A DNA stretch of 64,000 nucleotides from Streptococcus thermophilus (GTDB lineage Bacteria; Bacillota; Bacilli; Lactobacillales; Streptococcaceae), in the NCBI RefSeq assembly GCF_010120595.1, contig NZ_CP038020.1, positions 1 to 64,000 on the forward strand, in the 5' to 3' direction. The notes beneath the pieces are model-generated. The model searched no databases and was not told the DNA's origin. It worked only from the letters and a program-made list of their open reading frames with translations. Positions within the stretch are counted from its first letter, which is position 1. Each line of letters begins with the position of its first letter. This document shows positions 1-8,694 of the stretch, one piece after another. The position numbers and the translations under genes were made by a program.

Positions 1-877
1 CTTCGCGTGTCGACGTCCACTGTCTATCGCAAGCTTGATCAGTTTACTTTCAAGGAACATTATGACAAACTCCCTGCTGTTATGTCCTGGGATGAGTTTG
101 GGTTCAAGAAAGGGGAATTGGCTTTTGTGGCGCAGAATTATGAGACAAACGAACTCATAACCATCCTTGATAATCGCCGCCAAACTACTATACGAAACTA
201 CTTTTGAAGTATCCATTGAAAGTCCGATAACAGGTACAGTTTATCACGATGGATATGTCTGGAGCTTATACTCCACTGGCTCGCAAGCTCTTTCCAAACG
301 CAAAAATCGTTCTTGATCGTTTCCACATCATCCAGCACCTTGGACGTGCCTTTTTAAAGACAAGAATTGCCATTATGAACCAGTTCGATAAGAAGTCACT
401 ACCCTATCGAGCCCTGAAAAATCACTGGCGACTCTTCCAAAAGGACAGCCGTAAACTATCTCTCTACTCTTTCTATTCAAAGACTTTCCGCCAAACTTTA
501 GCACCACATGAAGTTGTTGCGAAGACACTAGTTTTTTCAAAAGAGCTTACTGACTACTATACACTTTATCAGCTTTTGCTTTTTCACTTTCAGGAGAAGA
601 GAGTAGATGAGTTCTTTGAACTGATAGAGGAAAATAGGAGCAAGGTCAATCATTATTTTCAAACTGTCTTTAGGACTTTTCTTAGACACAAGCAATACAT
701 CAAAAACGCACTAGAAACGGACTATTCAAACGCGAAACTTGAAGCGACTAATAAGTTGATCAAAGATATCAAACGCTTGGGCTTCGGTTTAGAAACTTTA
801 TCAACTTTAAGAAGCGTTTCTTCATCACACTGAACATACATAAAAAAAGGACCTATCCGGTCCTCTCTAGATGTTAG
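1..877 (+). pseudogene. ISL3-family transposase, 3' part, frameshifted
   Basis: The translated pieces look like an ISL3-family (IS1167/IS1193-like) DDE transposase. The first piece ends at a stop near 207 and the second begins in another frame near 249 with DMSGAY and carries VLDRFHIIQHL, both typical of this family's catalytic core. Near 800 the frame breaks again: the end that reads KRFFITLNIHKKRTYPVLSR in the alternative frame stops at 875-877. At least two frameshifts are therefore present and the 5' end lies outside the window. It is followed by an inverted-repeat-like end. The element is surely non-autonomous. Family assignment is from recalled motifs, not from a search. Confidence 0.85.
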
Positions 878-883
878 CTTTTC

Positions 884-911
884 GTCACCCACTACAGTTG
901 ACAAAGAGCCC
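884..911. repeat. Probable right terminal inverted repeat of the ISL3-type element
   Basis: Read on the minus strand this is GGGCTCTTTGTCAACTGTAG followed by TGGGTGAC, which has the form of ISL3-family ends and lies directly after the transposase remnant. The matching left end is outside the window, so the repeat cannot be confirmed here. Confidence 0.6.
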
Positions 912-928
912 AGATTTTTTGTTATTAA

Positions 929-1792
929 TTAAAGGTAGAGAGCTTTAAACAAGTATACAGCCAAAAGTCCTGCAAGGATTGGCGCTACAACTGGAACCCA
1001 AGCGTACCACCATTTAGAATCACCTTTGTGCTCACCAAGAACTGATGTTGGCAAGAGGTGGTGAAGAAGACGTGGCATCAAGTCACGAGCTGGGTTAAGG
1101 GCTGGTCCAGTAGGTCCACCGAATGAAAGTACCAAAGCAGCAACCAAGAAACCAACACCGATGTGGGCTGTTTCAAGCGATCCATGGAATTGTCCATCAA
1201 CCATTTCTTTAGTGTAACCAGCAGCAACAGCTTGTTGTGCAAGCTTGTGACCAAAGTAGTTGTTTGTCAAGGCAAGGGCACCAAAGAAGAGGAGGAATGA
1301 TCCTGCAAACTCGTTGACAAAACCATTGGCACAGGCACGATTACGATTTTCTGGAGTGTCATCATGATCGTCAACTGCTGAGATAGTTGAGAAGGTCCCA
1401 AGAATATTGTTAGGATTCTCAGTTTGTGCATAGTAAGGTTGGTGAACCCAAACCACAATAGCTTGACCTAGGAAGGCACCGAGAAGTTGTGCAATAAGGT
1501 ATCCAGGAACGCCTACCCATGAGAACAATCCAGATGCAGCAAGTCCAAGTGTGAAAGCAGGGTTGATGTGGTTACCAGAAACATCACCAAACATAAGGGC
1601 TGGCATCATAACACCAAAACCATAACCAAAAGCGATAACAATCCAACCAGATTTGTTACCTTTTGTTCCTGTAAGCTCAACGTTGGCAACAGCACCATTA
1701 CCAAGTGCTACAAGAAAAGCAGTCGCGAACAACTCAGTGAGGTATTTCAAAAGCCATTCACTGGTGAACGCTTCTTTTAGAAAATCATTCAT
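929..1792 (-). CDS. gla: Glycerol facilitator / aquaporin (MIP family)
   Basis: This 287-residue MIP-family channel should conduct glycerol and water across the membrane. The two half-helix motifs are visible: NPA at residues 77-79 (in GNHINPAF) and NPARD at 233-237 (in GPALNPARDL). The aspartate after the second NPA is typical of glycerol-conducting members. It is transcribed away from pepX, with the two starts about 120 bases apart. The same gla/pepX pairing is known from Lactococcus, where the product was shown to be a mixed glycerol and water channel. A short acidic, His/Asp-rich loop (DDHDD) lies mid-protein. The gene is intact and its downstream end abuts the decayed insertion sequence. 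Confidence 0.93.
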   Translation of the reverse strand: MNDFLKEAFTSEWLLKYLTELFATAFLVALGNGAVANVELTGTKGNKSGWIVIAFGYGFGVMMPALMFGDVSGNHINPAFTLGLAASGLFSWVGVPGYLIAQLLGAFLGQAIVVWVHQPYYAQTENPNNILGTFSTISAVDDHDDTPENRNRACANGFVNEFAGSFLLFFGALALTNNYFGHKLAQQAVAAGYTKEMVDGQFHGSLETAHIGVGFLVAALVLSFGGPTGPALNPARDLMPRLLHHLLPTSVLGEHKGDSKWWYAWVPVVAPILAGLLAVYLFKALYL

Positions 1793-1912
1793 TTGTCTCT
1801 TTATTTCCTTTCGATTTTACAATAATTTAGACATTTATCATTTTATCAGGTATAATGTCTGATGTAAAGATATTTCTGGAATATTTACGTATTATTTTTG
1901 AGGTTTTTGAAT

Positions 1913-4180
1913 ATGAAATTTAACCAGTTCAGTTACATCCCTGTTAGTCCTGAAACGGCTTATCAGGAACTCCGTTCTTTGGGCTTTGAAGTCTCTCTAG
2001 ATGCTAGTGCCAAAGCCAATTTTGAATCCTTTGTTCGCAAGTACTTCCTTTTCTTTGAAGATACTGATTTGGCTTTGAAAAATTGGATTGCCGATCCAGA
2101 GACAGACCTCCTGTCCTTTTTCCAATCAGACCGTCCTTTGACTGCTGAAGTCTTTGGCTTAGTAGCCCTTCAACTGCTAGGATTTGTCCCTAATGTGGAC
2201 TTTACCGACAGTGTTGCTTTTCTTGAGAAAATGGCCTTCCCAATTGCTTTTGATGGTAGCCTTAATAACCTTCACCAGTTGTTAGCGACACGCACACAAT
2301 CTGGCAATACCTTAATTGATCAGTTAGTAGCCCAAGATTTAATCCCAATAAGTAATGACTACGTCTTCTTTAATGGTAAGAGCTTGGCAACATTTGACAC
2401 TAATCAGCTTCACCGTGAAGTGGTTTATGTCGAAACACCTGTAGATACTGACAAAGATGGGCTGTTAGACCTAGTCAAGGTGACTATCTTACGTCCTAAT
2501 GTTGACTTCCCAGTTCCAGCCATGATGACCGCAAGCCCTTATCAACAAGGGACTAATGAACCTTCCTCTGATAAACTGACCCACAAGATGGAGGGAGACT
2601 TGCTCGTCAAACCAGCTGGTAAGATTTCTCTTAGCCGTCCAGAAATTAAAGCACCAGAGGCAGACCTTACGCCTATCAACCCTGTCACAAAGGCTGAGGA
2701 GCGTTTTGCTCACACTGATACCTATACACTTAACGATTACATGTTGGCTCGTGGTGTGGCTTCTATCTATGTATCTGGTGTCGGTACTTTCAACTCGGAA
2801 GGTTTCATGACCTCTGGAGACTATCAACAAATTTTGGCCTATAAAGCTGTCATTGACTGGCTCAATGGTCGTGCACGCGCCTTTACTAGTCGTAGCAGAC
2901 AGCATACAATCACTGCTGATTGGGCTTCTGGTAAGGTGACTACTACTGGACTTTCATATTTGGGTACTATGTCCAACGCCCTTGCTACAACTGGTGTTGA
3001 CGGTTTGGAGATGGTTATTGCTGAAGCGGGTATTTCTTCTTGGTACGACTATTATCGTGAAAATGGACTCCTCGTTAGTCCTGGAGGGTACCCTGGTGAG
3101 GATCTCGATACCTTGACTGAATTCACCTATTCTCGTGCCCTATTAGCTGGAGAATACCTACGCCACCAAAAAGACTACGAGGCCTACCTCAATGAGCTAA
3201 GCACAGCTATTGATCGTAAGCATGGGGATTATAACCAGTTCTGGCATGACCGCAACTATGTGCAATTCGCAGACCGTGTCAAAGCTACTGTAGTCTTTAC
3301 ACACGGTAGCCAGGATTGGAATGTCAAACCAATTAATGTCTATCAAATGTTCAGAGCCCTTCCTAAATCTCTCGAAAAACACCTCTTCTTCCATAATGGT
3401 GCCCACGTTTACATGAATGCCTGGCAGTCTATTGACTTCCGAGAAAGCATGAACGCCTTAATTTGTCAGAAACTCCTTGGTTTAGATAATGGTTACACAC
3501 TGCCTACAGTCATCTGGCAAAACAACCAGTCTGAACAGACCTGGGAAGTTCTCGATAACTTTGGTCATGATAATGGTAAACACATTCAGCTTGGTAAGGC
3601 AGAAGCTAGTATCGCTAACCATTACGAAGAGGAAATCTTTGCTAAGTACAGTAAGGCTTATCAAAGCTTTAAGGATGACCTCTTTATGGATAAAGCCAAT
3701 GCCATCACTCTAGACTTTGAACTGGACCAAGACATCCAAATCAATGGTCGTGTCCACCTAGAGCTCAGGGTCAAGTCTAGCACAAACCGTGGTCTCATTT
3801 CGGCCCAAGTTCTGGAAATGGGAGATAAAAAATACCTAGCTCCAATACCTGAATTAAAACGCATGAATGTAGACAACGGCCGTCTCTTCAAGGAGGAAGC
3901 CTTACGTGAATTGCCATTCAAGCAGGCAAAATACCGTGTCATTACCAAAGGACACCTTAACCTGCAAAATCGCAAAGATCTCCTTAGCATTGAGAATGTC
4001 ACTCCAAATGAATGGATGACTATCGGTTTGGACTTACAACCAACCATCTACAAACTCAACAAGGGCGACAAACTCCGACTCGTTCTCTATACCACAGACT
4101 TTGAGCACACTATTCGTGACAATAGTGACTATGAAGTGACTGTGGACCTAAGCCAAAGTAAGATGACATTGCCTTATTAA
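1913..4180 (+). CDS. pepX: X-prolyl dipeptidyl aminopeptidase PepX
   Basis: PepX releases Xaa-Pro dipeptides from the N-terminus of peptides and is central to casein peptide use in dairy streptococci. It is a cytoplasmic serine peptidase of family S15. I start it at the ATG ([10 protein letters not shown]) preceded by TTGAGG rather than at the TTG five codons upstream, which gives 755 residues. The catalytic triad is recognisable: Ser348 in GLSYLG, Asp468 in GSQDW and His498 in GAHVYM, matching the positions known for the lactococcal enzyme. The C-terminal part is the beta-rich domain of the family. The frame is intact, single-gene, and followed by a hairpin near 4190-4231. Confidence 0.97.
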   Translation: MKFNQFSYIPVSPETAYQELRSLGFEVSLDASAKANFESFVRKYFLFFEDTDLALKNWIADPETDLLSFFQSDRPLTAEVFGLVALQLLGFVPNVDFTDSVAFLEKMAFPIAFDGSLNNLHQLLATRTQSGNTLIDQLVAQDLIPISNDYVFFNGKSLATFDTNQLHREVVYVETPVDTDKDGLLDLVKVTILRPNVDFPVPAMMTASPYQQGTNEPSSDKLTHKMEGDLLVKPAGKISLSRPEIKAPEADLTPINPVTKAEERFAHTDTYTLNDYMLARGVASIYVSGVGTFNSEGFMTSGDYQQILAYKAVIDWLNGRARAFTSRSRQHTITADWASGKVTTTGLSYLGTMSNALATTGVDGLEMVIAEAGISSWYDYYRENGLLVSPGGYPGEDLDTLTEFTYSRALLAGEYLRHQKDYEAYLNELSTAIDRKHGDYNQFWHDRNYVQFADRVKATVVFTHGSQDWNVKPINVYQMFRALPKSLEKHLFFHNGAHVYMNAWQSIDFRESMNALICQKLLGLDNGYTLPTVIWQNNQSEQTWEVLDNFGHDNGKHIQLGKAEASIANHYEEEIFAKYSKAYQSFKDDLFMDKANAITLDFELDQDIQINGRVHLELRVKSSTNRGLISAQVLEMGDKKYLAPIPELKRMNVDNGRLFKEEALRELPFKQAKYRVITKGHLNLQNRKDLLSIENVTPNEWMTIGLDLQPTIYKLNKGDKLRLVLYTTDFEHTIRDNSDYEVTVDLSQSKMTLPY

Positions 4181-4189
4181 TCTTTATCG

Positions 4190-4231
4190 CAAAAATTCCC
4201 ACGAGATGATGACTCCCATGGGATTTTTTTA
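4190..4231 (+). terminator. Probable rho-independent terminator after pepX
   Basis: An AATTCCCA...TGGGATTTTTTT hairpin with a T-run lies shortly after the pepX stop. The stem is imperfect. Confidence 0.6.
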
Positions 4232-4259
4232 TTGTGTGAAAATAAACAAGATTTGATCT

Positions 4260-4640
4260 TCAATTTTTACGATTCATTTTGATGTTATTTAAACAAATGA
4301 TATAGCCAAGACAGTGGAACAACACAAAGATATGCCAGTAAAAATAAAGCATAAAGCTGTCAGATTTAGTCAACGTATAAAAAAGAAAAATTCCAACAAA
4401 CAAAATGGAAAGCCAGAGTGTCTTCTTAACGAATAAAAAGTATTGATGCCATATCTCTTTATCACTCAAAGTGACTTTAGATTTTTTGCCTAGGACAAGA
4501 TGCATCAGAACCTCTGCTATACTGCTAAGTACTGTTAAAACCAGAATCTTACTAAGAGGAATTCCTAAAAAGAATCCCATACACTCAATAAGCAATTGGG
4601 ACAAAATAATGGCCGTAAGGGCACGTAGATTTTTTGACAT
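4260..4640 (-). CDS. Small membrane protein, function unknown
   Basis: I do not recognise a family. The 126-residue product has about four hydrophobic segments (around residues 6-27, 30-48, 72-90 and 95-118) separated by short polar loops, and a charged KKSKVTLSDKE loop in the middle, so it is very probably an integral membrane protein. The start is an ATG (MSKNLRALTAI). It lies convergent to pepX and upstream of nothing obvious; the next minus-strand gene ends about 125 bases upstream. No signal of decay inside the frame. Confidence 0.6.
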   Translation of the reverse strand: MSKNLRALTAIILSQLLIECMGFFLGIPLSKILVLTVLSSIAEVLMHLVLGKKSKVTLSDKEIWHQYFLFVKKTLWLSILFVGIFLFYTLTKSDSFMLYFYWHIFVLFHCLGYIICLNNIKMNRKN

Positions 4641-4764
4641 AAAACTTAAACCTCACACTTCTCTCAAACAGAAAGTTTTCACAACGCCTACAAAGTTACC
4701 AAAGCATAGATAAGCACTTACAGCCTCGCTATTTTTATAGGCGTGTCTATCATAAACTGCCATT

Positions 4765-5028
4765 CTAACCTCGTTCACTTTGTTTAATGATTTTAAGCAC
4801 TCTAGGTGTCAGAAAAGCTAGTAAACAAATATCCAAAACAATCACAACAATAATGATTAGGCGCCATTCGGCACCTCTCACCGTCAGCAAACGATAAACA
4901 CCAGTTAAAATAATAGCCAAATGTGCCAAGCCCATACCAGCGTAAATTTGTTTAGGAGTAAACTGTCGTTCCCAAGTGGACGATTGTTCAGCTCTCGTCC
5001 GATGAACACTGGTAGGTAGGTCAGACAC
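4765..5028 (-). CDS. Small two-segment membrane protein, function unknown, start uncertain
   Basis: The 87-residue frame has two hydrophobic segments (roughly residues 31-49 and 54-74) and a basic C-terminus. The longest frame starts with GTG and has no convincing ribosome binding site. A later ATG (MGLAHLAI) is possible but would shorten the soluble N-terminus. The preceding DNA has several stops in the same frame, so the gene could be a 5'-truncated remnant. No function is suggested. Confidence 0.4.
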   Translation of the reverse strand: MSDLPTSVHRTRAEQSSTWERQFTPKQIYAGMGLAHLAIILTGVYRLLTVRGAEWRLIIIVVIVLDICLLAFLTPRVLKIIKQSERG

Positions 5029-5349
5029 AGTAAGGAAACCAAACCCAGGGGTAACTAAAATAAGAAGGAAGAACCATTATATAATAATTCTAAACCAATA
5101 TTGCCATCTATCAAACCTTAGGCAACAACCATGAGTTGTAAATAAAGTAACTTTCCTGAACGAAGTCGGTTAAGATAAGGCATCGCACTCACCTTTTATC
5201 ACAATCACTTGTCCGCTTGTCATAATCATAACTAGGACTTAAGGTTCTTTCTCTGCTCCTCAACAGATTGGAAAAGAACCTTTTTGCTCCATCTTCCTTT
5301 TCTCAATGGACAACTCAACCTTAAAACCAAGAAATCCTCCCTAATGACA
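5029..5349. other. Intergenic stretch without a recognisable gene
   Basis: No convincing coding sequence. The only structure I see is an inverted repeat around 5240-5285 (AAGGTTCTTT...AAAGAACCTTTTTG) that could end a rightward transcript, although no rightward gene precedes it. The stretch may be decayed sequence at the edge of the blp locus. Confidence 0.4.
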
Positions 5350-5646
5350 TCAATAGCCATAACGAATCGCTAGCAATTTTCGCAACTCTGCCATTCGCTC
5401 CTCGATACAGGGAGACAAGGTTAGCTGGTCTTTTCTGACCACTTTGGATATTTCCAGTGACATCCTGCTTAAGATATAGGGAGTGGCTGAACGAGAGTCT
5501 GCAAGTTCCGTTCGGTAGGAGTGCAGGACCTGCTTCAAATCAGCATAATCTGGCTTATCTCCAATAGTTTCAATTACCTCATCGATGATAGCTACTGCTT
5601 GTTCTTGTCTCTCTTTGCCTCCTGCAAACCATTTAAGTCCTTTCAT
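5350..5646 (-). CDS. Bacteriocin immunity protein, enterocin A-immunity type
   Basis: A 98-residue soluble, helix-rich protein with no membrane segment and the charge pattern of the EntA-immunity family (four-helix bundle), which protects producers against pediocin-like and related bacteriocins. I chose the ATG at MKGLKWF because AAGGAGG lies just upstream; the longer frame begins before it without a site. It has its own BlpR box (5725-5760), so it should be induced with the bacteriocins. It is the last gene of the leftward blp region. In S. thermophilus a gene called blpX follows blpG and this may be it, but I am not certain of the name. Confidence 0.75.
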   Translation of the reverse strand: MKGLKWFAGGKERQEQAVAIIDEVIETIGDKPDYADLKQVLHSYRTELADSRSATPYILSRMSLEISKVVRKDQLTLSPCIEERMAELRKLLAIRYGY

Positions 5647-5724
5647 TAAGAAAACCTCCTTATTTCTTTCAACTAATTTTTCAATCACATCTTTAGTATA
5701 GCACACTGATAGTCATTTAAAAGC

Positions 5725-5760
5725 CAGCGTCACAAAAAGTGGCTATACGTCCTGAATGGT
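5725..5760 (-). promoter_or_regulatory. BlpR-type direct repeat, diverged copy
   Basis: On the minus strand this reads ACCATTCAGGACG... then CACTTTTTGTGACG. Both repeats are degenerate (AGGAC and GTGAC in place of GGGAC), so response to BlpR may be weaker than at the other boxes. It precedes the immunity gene. Confidence 0.75.
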
Positions 5761-5777
5761 CATTCATATACAAAATG

Positions 5778-5807
5778 AAAAAAATTGAGGGAGATACTCA
5801 ATTTTTT
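5778..5807 (-). terminator. Terminator after blpG
   Basis: Minus strand: AAAAAATTGAG TATCTCC CTCAATTTTTTT, a clean stem and T-run just after the blpG stop. Confidence 0.85.
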
Positions 5808-5810
5808 AAC

Positions 5811-6740
5811 CTATTTAATATAATATCTCAGTGCTAACATGAGTGAAGCTAAGATTGCTAATGCCCCCACAAAAGAGACAAGTGATTGCTCACCGTCATT
5901 TGTTTTAGGGAATTCTTTTGTGTCTGCTACTTTATCAGTCATTGGTGCCATTTGCCCTGTTTGAGCGTTCAGTTCCTTCTGAACCGTTGACATCGGCTGT
6001 GGTTGAACAGTTGGCAAAGATTTCTCTTTCGTACTCTCTTCGGTTACTCGTGTAGGACGAACAGTTTTAGTTTGAGGTTCAGAGATGGTTGTTTGTTCCT
6101 GATTCAAAGTCATAAAACGTGGACTAGAGCTGGCTAAATGGTCATAAACTGTTTGAGCAGGTCCACCACCAACCCATCCTGATAATAGCTGACCATTTTC
6201 CAGATAAAGTAGTGTAGGTGTACCTGGAATACCAATCTCACCAAACACATAGTTTCGGTCAAAATCCTCACGATCTATATCGTAATACTCTAAACGACCA
6301 TCCATCAGTTGGTTCAAGACCTTCAACTCTGGTGAAAATTGACGACAATAGTAACAGGTTCCACGTCCAAAATAAATCGTATGTGCCTGACCATCCTCGG
6401 TAAAGGCATTACGCACATCATCTAAACTTATTTTAGGTAAATCAGCAACATTAGCGTCGTATTCCTCACGAGATACTGCTGGGATATCATTTGCAGTCTC
6501 CTCCTCAGACTCAGCCAAGGTTACTGATTCAGTCGCTGCTGGTGCCTCTTTATCTTCAGGAAGCGACTGCTCCTGACTATCTGATGGTTGTTCTACTGGA
6601 GTAGATTCGGTTGCTTCAACCTTTGGAGAATTATCAGCTCCCGTTTCTACCACCTCATCCGCTAAAGCAGTTCCTACCGATAGATTCAGTAACAAGGCTG
6701 AACTCATCAGCCATAGCGTTAATGTCCTTTTTTTCATCAT
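5811..6740 (-). CDS. blpG: Secreted, cell-surface thioredoxin-like thiol-disulfide oxidase BlpG
   Basis: BlpG is a blp-locus thiol-disulfide oxidase reported in S. thermophilus to be needed for full bacteriocin activity, presumably by forming disulfides in exported peptides. Here the 309-residue product has a signal peptide (cleavage near ALA-DE, residue 27), an acidic low-complexity stretch (30-90), and a thioredoxin fold with active site CYYC at 129-132 and the cis-proline of GTPT at 175. After a Pro/Thr/Gln-rich linker come FPKTN (277-281), a hydrophobic segment and a basic tail, which has the layout of a sortase sorting signal with a non-canonical motif. At least it should stay membrane-anchored. 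Start MMKKRT follows AAGGAG. It has its own BlpR box. Confidence 0.9.
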   Translation of the reverse strand: MMKKRTLTLWLMSSALLLNLSVGTALADEVVETGADNSPKVEATESTPVEQPSDSQEQSLPEDKEAPAATESVTLAESEEETANDIPAVSREEYDANVADLPKISLDDVRNAFTEDGQAHTIYFGRGTCYYCRQFSPELKVLNQLMDGRLEYYDIDREDFDRNYVFGEIGIPGTPTLLYLENGQLLSGWVGGGPAQTVYDHLASSSPRFMTLNQEQTTISEPQTKTVRPTRVTEESTKEKSLPTVQPQPMSTVQKELNAQTGQMAPMTDKVADTKEFPKTNDGEQSLVSFVGALAILASLMLALRYYIK

Positions 6741-6794
6741 AAACTCCTTTCGATTACTTAGTCTAGTTTAACAATTTACAACTCTCATAGAAGC

Positions 6795-6830
6795 TAACGT
6801 CCCAAAAAGTGACTATACGTCCCGAATGGT
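6795..6830 (-). promoter_or_regulatory. BlpR-type direct repeat before blpG
   Basis: Minus strand ACCATTCGGGACG-TATAGTCACTT-TTTGGGACG: two GGGAC repeats 20 bases apart, the layout of a dimer of a LytTR-type regulator bound on one face. A hairpin of the preceding operon ends right beside it. Confidence 0.85.
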
Positions 6831-6837
6831 AAGAATA

Positions 6838-6888
6838 TAAAAAATCCCACTATCACCAGAAGGTTCGGGTAATAAGGGGGACTTTTAT
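6838..6888 (-). terminator. Terminator of the 7775-6924 operon
   Basis: Minus strand CCCCCTTATTACC...GGTGATAGTGGGATTTTTT forms a stem with a few wobble pairs and a T-run, located between the last peptide gene and the blpG box. Confidence 0.7.
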
Positions 6889-6923
6889 ATTCTTATCAAA
6901 TAAGAGCCTTTAAATTAAAGTTC

Positions 6924-7103
6924 TTACATAATAGCACAGACAGGTAAATATACCATGGGATAGGCTTCACCGCTTCGATATCTAGGTGGTGATACCCAAC
7001 CGTCTTTAAGGGGGTCACCCTCCTTGTTATTCACATTTGGCATAAGACAAACAGCACCACCTTGAATTACTTCAAGGTCGTTATGAGTTAATTTTGTAAA
7101 CAT
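6924..7103 (-). CDS. Double-glycine peptide with two cysteines (paralogue of 7972-8160)
   Basis: A 59-residue precursor. The leader (MFTKLTHNDLEVIQGG) ends in GG and should be cut by the C39 peptidase of BlpA. The 43-residue core is unlike a pore-forming class IIb bacteriocin: it is polar and proline-rich, has no GxxxG runs, and has only two cysteines, at core position 3 and four residues from the end (PVCAIM). The block VSPPRYRSGEAYPMVYLP is identical in the paralogue at 7972. An AAGGAG site lies upstream. It is the last gene of an operon started by the BlpR box at 7855. The two cysteines could be bridged by BlpG. Function unknown. Confidence 0.8.
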   Translation of the reverse strand: MFTKLTHNDLEVIQGGAVCLMPNVNNKEGDPLKDGWVSPPRYRSGEAYPMVYLPVCAIM

Positions 7104-7131
7104 TGCTTATACTCCTTATTTTGTCAATTAC

Positions 7132-7524
7132 TTACTTCTCTATATTATGGTTGATATACTTGATGCCCCATAAAAATAGTACGAAACCCAATAATGAAAA
7201 AAAACCTACAAATATAGCGATAACTTTTTGATAATAGAAATCTGTTGTCAAAAAACGAAGGCAACTAAGTGTCAGTAACAAGAAACAAGCTAGGGAAGCT
7301 TTTAATTGATTTAACACAGTTGGTTCTTCTCTTCTTGTCATTATTTTTCGAATGAGCAATATATCAACCACAACCACTAAGAGGGCTGCTACGATGTAGA
7401 CCAATTGGAATACGGATGATAAGTTATGAAGTAATTGACTAAAAAAAAGTACCAGTAAGGATATGCTAACTACTTGGGCAATGACAAATAGCACTATATC
7501 CCTTTTTGAAACTTTATGTGTCAT
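7132..7524 (-). CDS. Four-segment membrane protein, putative bacteriocin immunity
   Basis: A 130-residue protein with four hydrophobic segments (about 10-28, 37-58, 73-92 and 98-120). I start it at MTHKVSKRD, preceded by TAAGGAG and 11 bases after the stop of the peptide gene at 7536; the longer overlapping frame is unlikely. Loop spacing and the charged RREEP loop resemble the 133-residue proteins at 8866 and 11522, so I regard them as one family. Position directly behind a bacteriocin gene suggests immunity, but no sequence motif proves it. Confidence 0.75.
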   Translation of the reverse strand: MTHKVSKRDIVLFVIAQVVSISLLVLFFSQLLHNLSSVFQLVYIVAALLVVVVDILLIRKIMTRREEPTVLNQLKASLACFLLLTLSCLRFLTTDFYYQKVIAIFVGFFSLLGFVLFLWGIKYINHNIEK

Positions 7525-7535
7525 TGTTGTTCTCC

Positions 7536-7775
7536 TTAACAGCCAAGTAAGGCTACTCCACCTCCAATAGCTGCACCTACTGCACCAGTTCCAATTGCAT
7601 ACGGTCCAATGAAGAAAGCCGTTCCACCTGCAGCTGCAGAGAATCCTTCTGAAGCACCTACGGCGACAGAGGCCCCACACACTCCCCATCGTTCCCAATT
7701 GACTCGTCCTCCTTCAACACTAGCAAGTGTTTCAAGGTCGAGGGTGTTAAAGTTTTCAATTGTTTGAGTTGCCAT
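7536..7775 (-). CDS. Class II double-glycine bacteriocin precursor
   Basis: A 79-residue precursor with the locus-wide leader (MATQTIENF...ASVEGG, cut after residue 23) and a 56-residue core starting RVNWERWG. The core is rich in Gly and Ala with repeated small-residue spacing and ends GGVALLGC, as in two-peptide pore formers; it has two cysteines. A strong AGGAGGTAGTTGCC site precedes the ATG, identical to that of four other blp peptides. It heads the operon 7775-6924 under the box at 7855. Which of the named blp peptides it is I cannot say. Confidence 0.9.
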   Translation of the reverse strand: MATQTIENFNTLDLETLASVEGGRVNWERWGVCGASVAVGASEGFSAAAGGTAFFIGPYAIGTGAVGAAIGGGVALLGC

Positions 7776-7854
7776 GGCAACTACCTCCTAAAATTTTTAT
7801 CGTGTGATCTCTCAATCACATCTTTAGTATAGCATTCAAGTGTCTCTATCAGAG

Positions 7855-7891
7855 CTAGCGTCCCAAAAAGTGGCTATATGTCCCGAACGGT
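7855..7891 (-). promoter_or_regulatory. BlpR-type direct repeat and promoter for 7775-6924
   Basis: Minus strand ACCGTTCGGGACA...TTTTTGGGACGCTAGC, then about 27 bases to TGCTATACT (extended -10, near 7828-7836). Confidence 0.88.
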
Positions 7892-7901
7892 AAAAAAATA
7901 T

Positions 7902-7937
7902 AAAAGACCACTTTAAGATGATAAAGTGATCTTAATA
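7902..7937 (-). terminator. Terminator of the 8615-7972 operon
   Basis: Minus strand AAGATCACTTTA TCATCT TAAAGTGGTCTTTT stem with downstream T-rich tail. Confidence 0.8.
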
Positions 7938-7971
7938 GTCATTATCGAATAAGAACCTTGATTTCAACTTC

Positions 7972-8160
7972 CTACATAAGAACACAGATAGGAAGATATA
8001 CCATCGGATAGGCTTCGCCACTTCGATATCTAGGTGGCGATACCCTACCGTCTATAAAGGGGTCGTAGCTACCACCAGCTTTATTATTTGTTCTAGGCAT
8101 AATACAAGATACTCCACCTTGGATGGTTTCAAGGTCGTTATATGTTAGTTCTGTAATCAT
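7972..8160 (-). CDS. Double-glycine peptide with two cysteines (paralogue of 6924-7103)
   Basis: A 62-residue precursor: leader MITELTYNDLETIQGG, then a 46-residue core with cysteines at core position 3 (VSCIMP) and four from the end (PICVLM). The core shares the 18-residue block VSPPRYRSGEAYPMVYLP with the peptide at 6924, but the middle differs (GGSYDPFIDG against DPLKDG). A GGGGAG site precedes the ATG. It closes the operon that begins with the bacteriocin at 8615, so both copies sit at an operon end. No known bacteriocin class fits; it could be a disulfide-ringed peptide, a modulator or a signal. Confidence 0.8.
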   Translation of the reverse strand: MITELTYNDLETIQGGVSCIMPRTNNKAGGSYDPFIDGRVSPPRYRSGEAYPMVYLPICVLM

Positions 8161-8273
8161 TAGTTAACTCCCCATCTACATAAAAATAAACTATTTGTTC
8201 AAAGATAATAACACTATCTTATAAACAAATTATTAAAAATTGTTATGAAAATACCCGTATATGTTCAAGATGA

Positions 8274-8357
8274 TTATTTATGTTTATTTTTATTGACCTT
8301 GTTGAAAAAGATATTACCTAACAAAGCAACAACAAAACCTATAATAAAATATACCAT
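8274..8357 (-). CDS. 27-residue single-span membrane peptide
   Basis: The ATG lies three bases after the stop of the bacteriocin gene at 8361, so translation is probably coupled. The product starts MVYFIIGFVVALLGNIFF and ends in a basic NKVNKNKHK tail. One membrane span with a positive tail is the layout of very small immunity-like proteins. It could also be a shortened remnant of a larger accessory protein. Confidence 0.5.
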   Translation of the reverse strand: MVYFIIGFVVALLGNIFFNKVNKNKHK

Positions 8358-8360
8358 AGA

Positions 8361-8615
8361 TTAGCTCCACCAGCAGGTTGCTCCATAGGCAACAGTACCA
8401 CCTACACCACCTAGAGCACCACCACCGACCCAACCAGGAACTGAGCCTACAACTGGTAAAACTACATTACCTCCAAACGCTCCTGCGATAGCTCCTCCGA
8501 TAGCTCCTTGAGCAGCCGCTCCACCTGCGCCTCTCCAACTACATCCACCTCCTTCAACACTAGCAAGTGTTTCGAGGTCAAGGGTGTTAAAGTTTTCAAT
8601 TGTTTGAGTTGCCAT
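8361..8615 (-). CDS. Class II double-glycine bacteriocin precursor
   Basis: An 84-residue precursor with the shared 23-residue leader and a core starting GCSWRGAGG. The core is built of GG and small-residue repeats and ends GATCWWS, so it has one cysteine near each end, suggesting one disulfide. The GCSW...GATCWW frame is shared with the peptides at 10290 and 12928, so the three are paralogues. Ribosome site and promoter are the locus-wide module. It heads operon 8615-7972. Confidence 0.9.
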   Translation of the reverse strand: MATQTIENFNTLDLETLASVEGGGCSWRGAGGAAAQGAIGGAIAGAFGGNVVLPVVGSVPGWVGGGALGGVGGTVAYGATCWWS

Positions 8616-8694
8616 GGCAACTACCTCCTAAAATTTTTATCGTGTGATCTCTCAATCACATCTTTAGTATAGCATTCAAGTGTCTCTATCAGAG

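Noticed and set aside
1..911. An intact insertion sequence at the left edge.
   Set aside because: The transposase has at least two frameshifts and its left end is outside the window.
6924..8160. The C-termini CAIM and CVLM of the two-cysteine peptides match the eukaryotic CaaX prenylation motif.
   Set aside because: The peptides have secretion leaders and bacteria of this group have no known CaaX prenylation; the hydrophobic ends after cysteine are more likely chance or part of a disulfide-closed ring.
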